In this document: piece after piece, positions 1 through 10,729 of the stretch | Numbering within the stretch: position 1 is the stretch's first letter | Layout of the letters: each line of letters starts with the position of its first letter | DNA from: Hippophae tibetana | Taxonomy: Eukaryota; Streptophyta; Magnoliopsida; Rosales; Elaeagnaceae | Length of the DNA stretch: 64,000 bases | Assembly (NCBI GenBank): GCA_037013495.1 | Contig: CM072803.1 | Coordinates: forward strand, 15,839,001-15,903,000 | Direction of reading: 5' to 3' | Made by a program: the position numbers and the translations under genes | Notes under the pieces: model-generated | Databases searched by the model: none | What the model was told of the DNA's origin: nothing | The model's input: the letters and a program-made list of their open reading frames with translations, nothing else

Positions 1-429
1 ATAATACAAGAGATTTGGGAATTGGATTATGAGGTCTTCCATGAGACAGTATTCTTGTGTGATTGGGTCGAAGATGTTATCAATGTTGGATATAAAATAG
101 ATGATTTTGGATTTACTCTTGTAAATTTATCCAGGATAAGTCACACAGATGATCCTTTCACGTTAGCACTTCATGCAAAGCAAGTATTTTACGTGAGCGA
201 TCAAATTGATCCAATATGGTCTGTTGTGTTAACGCCTCCACAAAAGGAGTTTTACCATTGTGATGTTGTAGAAGATGATGACTCTATGCTTGATACATTA
301 ACCAATATTAGTAATTTCTCAAATAAATTGCCTAATGTACGTGATGATCTAATTGATGATGATGATTCTTCGACATGGACTCGTAGTGATTGTGAAGGAA
401 TATATGTATACGATCAACAACCTAATTAA
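1..429 (+). CDS. CACTA TNP2-like transposase, C-terminal end (DUF4216-type domain), partial
   Basis: The frame is open from base 1 to the TAA at 427-429, giving 142 residues; the start lies left of the window. Segments such as FLCDWVED, YKIDDFGFTLVNLSR, DDPFTLALHAKQVFYV and WSVVLTPP match the DUF4216 pattern (C-x-W, GFTLV-x-[FL]-x-R, DPF-x-[FL]-A-x-[QK]-A-x-QV-[FY]-YV) found at the C-terminus of plant En/Spm TNP2 transposases. A short acidic tail follows (DDDDSSTW region). The catalytic core itself is not visible here. It is followed after about 100 bases by the second CACTA gene on the same strand. Identification rests on family pattern recognition. Confidence 0.8.
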   Translation: MIQEIWELDYEVFHETVFLCDWVEDVINVGYKIDDFGFTLVNLSRISHTDDPFTLALHAKQVFYVSDQIDPIWSVVLTPPQKEFYHCDVVEDDDSMLDTLTNISNFSNKLPNVRDDLIDDDDSSTWTRSDCEGIYVYDQQPN

Positions 430-528
430 ACATAATGTATGTTCTATATTGTTGTAATAACTCTTGTATATATGTGTGTTCCTAAAATTGTCAATTAATT
501 TATATTTCTCCACTTTTGCAGATATTTC

Positions 529-3500
529 ATGGATATTCAGCTTGTAGATCCAAATGATCCATTGGGGTATTTGAAAAGAAGGGGTTGGGCGAATATACCT
601 GATGCTCCACTTAACCCAGATGATAGAATACCCGTTAAATTTGATGCTACTGGTAATCCACTAGGGGAGAATGGTCAACAATTGAAATCTTCTATTGATC
701 GACTGGCAAAGTCCAGTATACCAATCAATATAAATCATTGGTCTGAGGTTGCCGATGCAGAAAAGTTTAAAATATGGATAACCATTTATGTAAGTCTCTT
801 ATATTTTATAATCAATATATATATATATATATTATATATTGATTGTATCTAATCTTTTGTACTGTGTTTTTACAGAATCGTTACAAAGTCGATGACAATT
901 GGCAGGGCAAGTGTTATAAGATTGCAAATAAGGCGTGGAAGGAATACAAGACTTCTAGATTGGCGAAAAATTATGTGTTTCCATATTTGGAAACACTTGA
1001 TGAGAATGTGATATACAAAATCCCTGAAGGACACCCCTGGATTACACCTCAAGTTTGGAAAGACTTTGTAGATTATAGACGTTCAGAAGAATTTCAAATT
1101 ATTAGAGAAGATCACCAGAATGTCCAAATGCATAACATTCTTCCTAACCGTACTGGGAGGTCTTCAAATCCTGAAGTTAGATTTCGAATGGTATTATTAA
1201 TTTGTCTTAATTTTATAAATATTTTTATATTAATTTTTCTCAATTTAATTTCATGTCATTGTTAATAAAATTTTCCTAATTTATGTAGGAAGCTGAATTG
1301 GGTAGACCTGTTACCCGAATGGAATTGTACATAGAAACAAAGACTCCCAAAACGAAGAATGCAAGACCGATGAGTCAACGAGGAGAAGAACAATTAAATA
1401 AGTTGGTTAGTAATTTCGTTTGATAAAAAGTCTGACTGATACTTAATAATTGATGTAATAATGAATGATATGTTTGTGTGCTTTATTATTTGTAGAGAGT
1501 TGTTCAAGAAAAACTATACAGGGGTGAAATAATCGAAGAGCCTGGGAGAGATGCTTTATATCATGCAATCGGACGCGATCATCCTGGTCGTGTTAGGGGA
1601 GGTAGCCAATATGATGGTGCTTTGGAGTATTTTAAAATTCCAAAACATAAGCCTCAGACGGTAAGTAAGGAGAAATACACTAAAATTGAAGAAGAATTCA
1701 ACTCCTTTAAGGCCTCCGTGATGAGTGAGATTGCCACTCTAAAAGAACATCAATCACAACAATTGTCAGCCATGGCATCATGCTACAACCAGGGCATGCC
1801 ATATTGGCCAAGCATGCAACCATCCATGCCAGGCATACCACCTTCCATTCCAGGCATGCCACAATCCATGCCAAGCATGCCACCATCCATGCCAGGCATG
1901 CCACCATCCATGCCAGGCATGCCATCCACCCAATCTCATTGTTCTCAAACTACATCCAGTATGGGATATAGCCATCCTATTGGTCCTCATTATATGTCAG
2001 GAATGCACATGCAATCAAGTAGTGGTTCATTTTCTCCAATGCAATCTGTACATTCTTACCATAAATCAAGCCAAGATGAACATATTGGTGAGAATGTACA
2101 TCCAATAGCTACCCCATATGAGAGTCCTCCTCTATTTGATGAATCATATGTGGTAAGATTTTAATTTTTAAATTCTTATTATATGTTTTATTTTTTATAT
2201 ATAACACTTAAATTTTTTACAGAATATGAAATGTTTGTTGAAACATCCTTCGTCAACGGACTATGTTGCTATTGGAACGGTACAATAATTGAGTGATGAT
2301 CGGATGATTCATAATCAATATTTGCCTAATCATTGGCGAATAGTAATTGATCAATCATTGTTTCATGATTGTCCACTACCTGTGCCTTCTGATGCTACCA
2401 CAGTCCAAGAGGCGGTTGGACAGTATGTGGCTTGGCCGTCGATTCAAGTTGTTCTAAATTTTGACATGGTACTATTTTTTAACTTAAAAAATAACACTTG
2501 TTTACTACTATTATTTAATGTGATCTTATATTGTTACTAAAAATACATATATGATACTTTTTTGGTAGTCTCTTATACCAGAACTCTTAAATGCATCACA
2601 TTTAAGAGATACCAAGCAAGTATCTCGTGCTAAATCTATGACTAGTGGTCAATCCTCGTGCACCAAGTCATTCAAGAAGAAGCCTTGGAAAAAGTATAGT
2701 CATACTTATGCGTTACAATTCAGTAGAAATCTTGGCAGTTTGATGACTATTGTTGGGAGGGCATCTAGCATAAATGATGGATGGACTGTGCCACTTCCTA
2801 TTGAAATTTCTGGTGTAGACATCGGCCAAACTTATATATCGATCGAGTGCTTGTTGCAAATATTTGAATATCAAATGATCGATTTAAGTATAATTCAAGT
2901 GTGGACAAGGTGAGTCCTCAATCTAGTTAGTTTTCTTTTATTTATGCAGAACATTATATTTATATTATCTAATTATATATATACATATATAGGGCTTGCT
3001 ATTATCGACTTCAACATAATCACTCATCACATTTAGCAATGTTCTATGATTCTTCATATGTTAATCAATATCAAGAGAAGGATGTTAGCATCAGAGCTAA
3101 ACAATTATGTGATAGAGCATTAACGCTTAGCAGAAATCAAAAGTTGATAATCCCTTGGCCATTAAGGTTTGAACAAGGCCAAGATCATTGGATGTTGGTA
3201 ATCATTGATATGTTCAATAATCATGCTTGGTACTGTGACTCAGCTTCCATAGAACTGAGTAAAGATACAAAAGCAGTTGTTGAAATGTAAGAGTTATATT
3301 TAGTTACATATTAGTTTTTTCTATTATTTTTTGTAATATTTAATAAAAACTAATCGTTTTATATCTTGACAGGGCATGGAAGTTATGGAACAAGTCTAGG
3401 GGCATTGTCCTTAAAAAATCTCATAAGCTTATATGGACAAAAGTTATGGTATGTACAATTCAATATTAATAATTTTATTAATTTTACAATTAAATAATAA

Positions 3501-3877
3501 GGATGTTCGAATATGAAAATTCATGTATACATGCACTTTTTTTTGTAGGTTCCACAACAAAATAATGGATTCATGTGTGGTTATTATGTCATGAAGTTTA
3601 TGAGTGAAATCATCACAAATATCAAAATTCCAATTGATGATGTGGTAATATATTTTACCCATATACATACAAGTTTTAACATATTTGAGTTTGTTTTTGT
3701 AAATTAATGAAATCATATTCTTATTTTGATTTTGAATACATGTAGTTCTTCGGTTGGAACAAGACGGGTTACGACCAGCAAATTTTTGATGATTTACGAG
3801 AGGAATGGGCAGAACACATGGTTCAAATTATATCATCGCAAGAAGAATCAGAAGAAGATTCTGATGATCTTGAATAG
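529..3877 (+). CDS. CACTA second gene: Transposase_24 (TnpA-like) domain joined to a Ulp1-type C48 cysteine protease, one premature stop
   Basis: Ten exons join in frame at GT-AG sites: 529-789, 876-1190, 1289-1405, 1496-2152, 2223-2468, 2569-2909, 2993-3286, 3373-3448, 3549-3644, 3746-3877 (845 codons). The first four exons carry the Transposase_24 type DNA-binding region ([44 protein letters not shown]), then a [11 protein letters not shown] coiled-coil-like helix and a Met/Pro-rich repeat. The last exons carry the SUMO-protease-like C48 fold with its triad visible: His in DHWMLVIID, Asp in WYCDSA, the oxyanion Gln in VPQQN and Cys in [12 protein letters not shown]. The only break I see is TAA at 2286-2288, where a CAA codon would fit the frame. 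An acceptor-like TTTTGCAG at 514-521 suggests an untranslated upstream exon. The stop could instead separate two genes. Presumed role: binding of subterminal repeats plus protease activity. Confidence 0.75.
1795..1930 (+). repeat. Coding minisatellite, 21-bp units encoding Pro-Ser-Met-Pro-Gly-Met-Pro
   Basis: About six head-to-tail copies of a 21-bp unit (consensus ATGCCACCATCCATGCCAGG plus C) lie in exon 4 of the Transposase_24 gene and encode a heptad of the form MPPSMPG with I/S substitutions in the first copies. The last units are nearly identical, pointing to recent expansion by slippage. The unit length keeps the reading frame. Confidence 0.9.
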
Positions 3878-3989
3878 CATATGACAACATAACAGTAAAT
3901 TTTTTAATGATTTGGCCTTCTCTATCTATTCCTGTGTCTGAAATCACTTGTTTGATGATTATTAATCATATATATGCTCTTATTGTTTA

Positions 3990-4033
3990 AAGTCGGTTAA
4001 AAACCGACTTTTATACCCCTTATTGTAGTAGTG
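3990..4033. repeat. CACTA subterminal palindrome and terminal inverted repeat end
   Basis: Positions 3990-4010 are a perfect palindrome with 9-bp arms AAGTCGGTT and AACCGACTT around AAA. Eleven bases later the element ends in TATTGTAGTAGTG (4021-4033). GTCGG-type subterminal motifs are the usual binding sites for CACTA TnpA proteins, so this is probably the 3' transposase-recognition block. Confidence 0.75.
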
Positions 4034-4999
4034 ATACAACACGTATAGGTCTTTCAATAGAAATAATGGTAGAGAAAGATGAAGACCTCAATGCCAACTT
4101 TGTGAAAAATTTAGACATCTTGTAGTTAATTTTTGGCATCGTTATGACAAAAAATTTGTGTCCACTATTACACAAGCTAACTCACAAAGACCACCACCAA
4201 TACATTCACAATTTCAAATATTGACCACTATACTCACTTCAATCCTATCCACCCCAAAGATCACTAATGCAGTCATACTATGCCACATTTCAACCTTTCC
4301 AATCACATTACTCTTTATATATCCATTCTTACCCAACAAAAACCATAATTTTACCCCTAGTACCAATCTCACTCAATTCAATCCATCAATGACATAGTCA
4401 CAGGCTCACTTACCATTTCCTACCTTAACACCTCAATGGTATCCTAACTTAGGTGCTAGTAACCACGTTATAGTTAATCCCAACAATTTGGCTTCTTCTC
4501 ATCCTCATACCATTTCCTTATTCAATCAATTGGCCACTAAAATTTTTCAACTGATATGTCTCTATGCAGAATTTTAAAATTTCATAATATCTTGCATGTT
4601 TCATCAATAGTTTAGAATTTATTAAGTGTGTCTAAATTTGCCTATAATAATAATGTTTTCTTTGAATTTCATTCCACACATTGTTATGTTAAGGATTAGG
4701 TAGAGGACATTATTCTACTCTAGGGTCACTTGCATAATGGTCTATATGTTTTCAACTTGAACTTGTCAAAGTCATATGTTGATCTTCCAAGTTCAAGCTC
4801 TATTTCTTCACATATTTGATAAAAATTCATCGGTTCTATTTTTACTAATTTAGTGTCATCTTCTTTAGCTAGCCTTATCAATCCAGAGTTCACTATGCTA
4901 ACCTTAATATAGGTTTCATTTCAAATAATGATTCATAGGTGTTATGCTTAGCTTGTCAAGTGAGTAAGAGTCGTAGCTTACCTTATCAATCCAGAGTTC

Positions 5000-5553
5000 A
5001 CTATGCTACTTCTCCTCTTCAGGTTGTTCACTTTGATGTATAGGTTGCCCCCATTACTTCATCTAACGACTATAAGTTTTATATTAATTTCATTGATGAG
5101 TTCTCTCGGTTTTCATGAATTTATTTTCTTAAAATAAAGAGTAGTGTATTTCATGCATTCATTGATTTCAAATCTCGGTCAAAATTTTAATTAAAATACA
5201 AAATCAAAGTCTTACAAAGTCACTAGGGAGGTGAGTTTTAAGGAATCACTTCCTTTCTTACGACTCATGGCATTATGTATTATATTTCTTACCCTTATGC
5301 CTACTAACAAAATGGCATTGTGGAAAGAAAACATAAACACATTGTTGAGCTAGCTATAGTTATGATGATCCATACTTCTTTACTTATGAAATTGTGGGAT
5401 GAAGCTTGTTTTACAAGTGTCTATCTCATTAACACATTACCCAACACTACCTTATTTGATCAGTCACCTTTTGAGACCCTTTTTAATACCAAGCCTAATT
5501 GTCATCATTTAAAGGTGTTTAGATATCTGTGTTACCTTGCCTTCACCCTATAA
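5000..5553 (+). pseudogene. copia integrase remnant
   Basis: Translated pieces include VVHFDV, DYKFYINFIDEFSRF and, from 5320, VERKHKHIVELAIVMM, LLMKLWDEACFTSVYLIN and FETLFNTKPNCHHLKVF, which match the copia integrase core and the GKAP/LIN region downstream. Several stops and a lost frame in the DDE region (5100-5320) show that it is inactive. Confidence 0.75.
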
Positions 5554-6056
5554 CGATCATAAGCTATAGCTCAAATCCACACCATACACCTTTTTTGTTA
5601 CGGTTCAAGAAATAAGGGATATAAGTGTCTTTCCAAAAAGGGTAGACTTTGTCAATCGTGATGTTATTTTTGATGAACACCAATTCCTTTTTGCTATTTC
5701 TAGCTCTTCTACATAGTAAATGAACAAATGGCACCAACCAAAACAATTTTCCCCACCATTGCTCCATCTACAAAAAAAAATCATTTCACCAGTCATTACT
5801 TGCTCAACTTGATTCACTTATAACCATTGGTAGTGTCCCTATCTCTTTATTACAATTCAATTCAGTTCTACAATTCCCACGACTCCTACCTCCTTATCTT
5901 CTACACTTCTCAACTTGTAGTTAAAAATACAAATTTTCCTGTCTCTTCACCAAATGAAATCTTATCTGAGAACCAAAAACTTGTCTCACATGATAATACT
6001 CATCCTATGATTACAAGATCAAAAGTGGCATCTATAAACCTAAAGCCTTTACAGTA

Positions 6057-6790
6057 GCTACCGATCTTACAATAACTGAACCACACTCTATCAAGCAAGC
6101 TCTAGCTAATGAGCTCTGGAAAGAATCAATGCAACATGAGTTCAATGCTCTAATTAGAAGAAAAAAAACTTGGATTTTAGTTCCTCTACTAAAGGATGGA
6201 AAGATAATAGGCAATAAATGGATTTTCAAAATCAAGAAACTTCCATATAATACCTTGGACAAAAGGAAATCACGAGTTGTGGCCAAAGAGTATGTCAAAA
6301 TGTTGGATTTTATTTTTCAAAAACTTTTAGTCTAGTTGTTAAACAAGTTATCATCAGAATTATCGTCACAATTGATCTATCTTCAAAATAAAAATTACAC
6401 CAACTTGATATTAACAATACTTTTCTCAATGGTGAACTTCAAGAAGAGATTTTCATGACTCAACCAAAAGCTTTTGAAGATCTTACATATCCAAATTATT
6501 TGTGCAAACTCTACAAGGTTATTTATGGTCTTAAACAAGCACCAATGACTTGCTTTGACACTTTAACTATAGACCTTCAGCTCATGAATTTTACTTAGTC
6601 TAAAGTTGATTTATCACTGTTTTTCAAGAAGAGTAGCACTTCCACCATTTGTTTATTAGTATATGTTGATGACATTATCATCACTAGTAGTGATGAACAT
6701 AAAGTTCAAGCTCTCATCAGTACTCTCAACGATAGATTTGCCCTTAAAAATAAGGGTTCACTTAGTTTTTTCTCGACATTGAGGTCTTAT
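6057..6790 (+). pseudogene. copia reverse transcriptase remnant
   Basis: The segment begins at the ELWKESMQHEFNAL motif (about 6110), continues through TWILVPLLKDGKIIGNKW, and retains the polymerase motif YVDDIIIT (from about 6661) in a frame separated from the upstream parts by stops and shifts. This is the conserved copia RVT_2 layout. Inactive. Confidence 0.8.
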
Positions 6791-7207
6791 ATCTGTAACA
6801 TGGAGATTTGCTCTTTACATAATCAAAATATGCTTAAATACTTCTTGTTAAACTAGATATGGATACTTCCAAACCAAGTGTTACACCCATTTCTAAAGTT
6901 ATAATTTACTAGCCTATGAAGGAAAGCCTTATGAAAATCCAAATTATTTTCAAAGTATTGTTGGCACATTACAATACCTTACAATAACCAAATCATATTT
7001 ATACTATACAGTCAATAAGGTTAACTAATTCATGGTAAAAGCTCTAATGCCTTATGATATGTAATCAAATGCATTCTCATGTATCTAAAAGGAACTATCA
7101 TGCATGGTTTAGTACCGAGATCATTGAGCCATCTCTTGCTCCAAGGGTTTACTAACTTAGATTAGAGAGGTAGTCATGTACCTTGGAGCAAATCCAATTC
7201 AGCGCTT

Positions 7208-7594
7208 TTGCAAAAAGAAAATATGTGTTTCCAGATCGAGGAATGTGGTAGAATAAAGAGCTCTTATAATGTTACAACTAAAATTATGTGGATTGAATCC
7301 TTACTAAAGGAAATCAAAATTCCTATTTCTCATTGCCCCACCATTTGGTGTGATAACTTAAGCATTGTTGCTCTTAGTACAAATCTAGTTTTTCATGTTA
7401 GAACAAAACGTGTTGAACTGGATTCACATTTTGTGCATGATAGAGTTTTAGCATCCAAACTGCTTGTGCTACATATACCCTTGGCTGAGCAACCAGTTGA
7501 CATATTCACCAAGCTTTTATCCATTTCACAATTCAATTGTTTGCGTAGCAAACTTAGTGTCATTAACATGACACTAAGTATGAGGGGGATATGA
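7208..7594 (+). pseudogene. copia RNase H remnant
   Basis: An open stretch of 128 codons without a good ATG start reads MWIESLLKEI, PTIWCDNLSIVALSTN, RTKRVELDSHFVHDRVL, EQPVDIFTKLLS and FNCLRSKLSV, the C-terminal RNase H signature of copia polyproteins (CDN, K-H/R-V-E-D-x-H-F, D-[IV]-x-TK). It ends at the purine tract next to the LTR. Confidence 0.8.
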
Positions 7595-7950
7595 ATGATA
7601 AATTAGAAAGCATGAAATCAAGAAGTATGAAATTAGAAAGTGAAAATTGTATGTCAAATGATGATAAATCAAGAAGCATGAAATTAAGAAGTGAAAATGG
7701 TATTTCAAGTGATGATAAATCAAGAAGCATAAAATTAGAAAGTTAAAATGGTAAGTAAAAATGAATTTGAAATTAAATAATTATTACTTGTAACAAAATT
7801 GAAAATATCAATTTACATTGTTGATTATATAAATCGTAAGATTACATTGTAAATTAATAATTAATGAAAAAGAGTTATTTCCTTATCTTTGTCTTCTCTA
7901 TTCTTCTGCATCTTCCTTTTTATTTTCTTCAATGTCTTTTTGCACAAAAT
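7592..7950 (+). repeat. 3' LTR of the first copia element, with internal tandem repeats
   Basis: The LTR begins with TG after the purine tract at 7580-7590. Its first 150 bases hold two to three imperfect copies of a roughly 65-70 bp unit with the core GATGATAAATCAAGAAGCAT (from about 7660 and 7709, with a diverged copy from 7596). The right end is set only by the change of sequence character and is uncertain by some tens of bases. Confidence 0.5.
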
Positions 7951-8706
7951 CATTTCAAATTGTTCTTGAAATTGAGATAAAGGATCTTGGGTGTGCCAAA
8001 TTTTGTTAGGAATGGAGATTACAAGAATTGTTCAATAGTTGCTGAGAACTTATAGAGCTGAAGAAGAGAAGATGAAGGAAAAGAGGAGCAGAGAAAGCAC
8101 GAAGAAGAAAATGTAATAGTTAGTAGCATTTTCAGTGTATTAAATTCCAATTGTAATTTCTCTATGCATATGAATATTTATACTACTTTAGTGAACTGCA
8201 CAATCATGGTTAAATAATATTCATTTTTTAACTAACTTTGTGCCATAACACTAATATTCCTTTTAAACAACTCTATAAGTCATTGTTGTTATTGTGACTG
8301 ACCCTTGATAGTTGCAAGGAGTTCATTTTCATAACACATATATACATAAAAGTGGTCGATCTTTTAGACCTCAATTCTACACTAGCAAATAGAACTTCAT
8401 TCAACTCCAATTTACCTTACAGAACAATGGGAATTAGCTAATTCGCATCTAGCAGTGGAAAAAATAAAAGAAAAAACTTGCATATATATATAAGCACAAT
8501 GATGATATGATGACAAACTAATTATTTGAAATTTGTTATGAAGATGAAAAGGCCACATTCATTATTTAATATTGATGGCGTGGTAGTAAGATGTGGAAAC
8601 TGGTAGCCCTGTACTCAAAGTCCAACATATAGAACTAAGTGTCTAATATAATGAGATGGAGTAGTGTGAAAGTAAAATATTGATGATTATTTTGATATTA
8701 TAATGA
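7951..8706. other. Intergenic, no gene seen
   Basis: AT-rich sequence between the copia LTR and the 3' end of malate synthase. The part next to 8706 should contain the malate synthase 3' UTR and its poly(A) site. No open frame with family resemblance was found on either strand. Confidence 0.5.
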
Positions 8707-10656
8707 TCAGAGCCTGGAAGATCCAATGGGTTGGTGAATGACTATGTGATTATAGGCATCGAGAGTGAGAAAATCATCCAAAGTTTGGGCAGTGCATTGT
8801 CTGATGAAGATTTTGCAAGCCTGCTTGTACTTTCCCCCATTGAACTTGTCTTTTCCAACCTCTCTTTCAATCCTACTCATTTCTTCCTCCACAACTCTTC
8901 CAAATAGCTCTTTGTTCACTCTAACTCCACTTATTCCATCCCCATCCAGCTCCACTTCATATTTGAGCCACTGCCAGTTCTGAACTCTACTAATCTCGGC
9001 AGTGGCAGCATCCTCCATAAGGTTGTAAAGAGGCACTGATCCTGATCCTGTCAGCCATGCCTCTAAGTATTGTATTCCAACTCTAGTGTTCAGCCTCAGT
9101 CCTACCATGCTTCTAACTCCTCTGGGATGCTGGAGAAGATCTTGTTCAGTTAGATTTGCAGCGTCTTCGCGCTTCATGGTTTTGATTTGATTTGGTGCTC
9201 CATTGGACTGCATGTTGTTGTTGAACACTTGCATGCATATTGGTATTAAACCAGGGTGGGCTGCCCATGTTCCATCATGTCCTGCCTTCACTTCTCTTAA
9301 TTTGTCCATCTTCACAGCATCCATTGCTGCCTCATTTGCTACTGCGTCATCTTTGATTGGAATTTGAGCTGCCTGTAACATATTCTTATATATTCAATTA
9401 TATATAATTGATGAATGAATGTTTTAAACATATTATTATATTAATTTAATTAAGTGAGAATTAGTAAAGATGATATAATAATAATAATACCATGCCACCC
9501 ATGGCATGGACGCCTCGTCTGTGACAGGTCCAAATGAGGCGATCAGAGTAACTCTTCATCAAGTGCTGAGTCATGCCGACCAGAACTCTGTCGGGCAAGA
9601 GACGATCAGGGTGAGCCTGGAAGGTCTTGACATAGCTGAAAATGTAATCCCATCTACCACAGTTCAAACCAACAGAATGTTCTCTAAGCTCATAAAGGAT
9701 CTCATCCATTTGAAAAACTGCTGGTAGTGTTTCGATTAAAACAGTTGCCCTAATGCTTCCTATTTCAATTCCAGCCTTGTTCTCAACCTTCTCAAAAACA
9801 CTGTTCCATATCTTAGCTTCTCTGGAATGCTCCATTTTGGGAAGATAAAAGAAAGGGCCAAACCCAGAACCTTGGGTGCGGCGGAAGGTGGAAAAGTTGT
9901 GGAAAAAGTAGAGCCCAAAGTCAACAAGGGAAGCAGTGGCAGGTTCACCATCAATGAGAATATGTGATTCAGGCAAATGCCAACCCCTGGGCCTAACAAA
10001 AAGCTTGGCAGTAGTCTCAGCATTATTAAGTTTGTAAACTCTATTTCTTGATTTGTCATGAAAGCTTATACTTCCATTCACGGCATCCCTCAAATTAACT
10101 TGACCTTTTATCAGCTTCTCCCAGCTTGGTGATAAAGCGTCCTCAAAGTCAGCCTAAAGCATCAAGTACAAACATCATATATATATGTCGTTACAACAAA
10201 AATTAGACTAATATTATATGCTTCTTCAAATTAAACATGAATTAATTAATTAATTAATATTACCATAAAAACTTTAGCACCAGAGTTGAGGGCATTAATG
10301 ATCATCTTTCTCTCAACAGGTCCAGTGATCTCAACCTTTCGATCAGCAATTGATGGGGGAACAGGTGCACAAACCCAGTCAGTAGAATCCCTGATATATC
10401 TGGTAGCAGGATCAAAGCAAGGCAAAATACCATCATTATAAAGCCTCTTGGCCTCCTTTCTACAATCGAGTGCATACTTGATTTGGTTCCTGAATTCTCT
10501 TTGCAATTCTGCCACCAACTCCAAAGCATCTCTGCTCAGAATCTTGGAGAATTCTTCATCGTAGCGTCCCCGAATCTCCACTCCCTGGGGAACATCGTAA
10601 AATCCACCACGCCCAATAACCCTTGGGTACTCTTCATACGTTCCAAGTCCCACCAT
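8707..10656 (-). CDS. MS: malate synthase, glyoxysomal
   Basis: Three exons join at GT-AG sites: 10264-10656, 9491-10153 and 8707-9372, giving 573 aa, the usual length for plant malate synthase (about 560-570). The enzyme condenses glyoxylate and acetyl-CoA to malate in the glyoxylate cycle, acting in glyoxysomes/peroxisomes during oil mobilisation and senescence. The family signature REHSVGLNCGRWDYIF is intact, as are RPRGWHLPE near the glyoxylate/Mg site and MEDAATAEISRVQNWQW, which bears the catalytic Asp. The protein ends in SRL, a type 1 peroxisomal targeting signal. The ATG at 10656-10654 starts MVGLGTYEEYPR; the frame stays open further upstream, but that part resembles no malate synthase. 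No damage is seen. It stands alone and is divergent from no close neighbour. Confidence 0.97.
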
Positions 10657-10710
10657 TTTAATTTGTATGGATATCTTCAAATTTAATTTTGTTTTGTTCA
10701 GTTTGTGTGT

Positions 10711-10720
10711 ATATATATAG
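10711..10720 (-). promoter_or_regulatory. Probable TATA box of malate synthase
   Basis: On the minus strand CTATATATAT lies 55-64 bases before the ATG, which would put the transcription start near 10680-10690 with a short 5' UTR of about 30 bases. Position and sequence fit a plant TATA box, but it is a simple AT repeat and was not otherwise tested. Confidence 0.5.
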
Positions 10721-10729
10721 CCCAAATAC

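Larger units (their letters stand above)
1..4033 (+). mobile_element. CACTA (En/Spm-like) DNA transposon, 3' portion
   Basis: The stretch carries the end of a TNP2-type transposase followed by a Transposase_24/Ulp1 gene, the usual gene order of plant CACTA elements, and stops at a terminus reading TATTGTAGTAGTG (4021-4033), the reverse complement of a CACTACTACAATA end. A GTCGG-containing palindrome lies just inside it, as expected for subterminal transposase sites. The left end is outside the window. Sequence resuming at 4034 is copia gag, so the element appears to have inserted into an older retrotransposon; the 3-bp target duplication cannot be checked without the left flank. Confidence 0.85.
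4034..7950 (+). mobile_element. Degenerate Ty1/copia retrotransposon (gag end to 3' LTR), interrupted by the CACTA element
   Basis: From the CACTA border onward the sequence reads, with many stops and frameshifts, as copia gag (zinc-knuckle remnant with CQLCEKF at about 4095), integrase, reverse transcriptase and RNase H, ending in a purine tract TATGAGGGGGA (7580-7590) and an LTR that starts about 7592 with TGAATGATAA. Domain order PR/IN before RT marks it as copia. The 5' LTR and the beginning of gag are absent here and should lie left of the CACTA insertion. The right LTR border is approximate. Confidence 0.75.

Noticed and set aside
1707..1990. Minus-strand ORFs rich in Trp/His/Ala (repeated AWHGW-type units) opposite the Met-Pro repeat
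   Set aside because: They are frame shadows of the 21-bp coding minisatellite on the plus strand.
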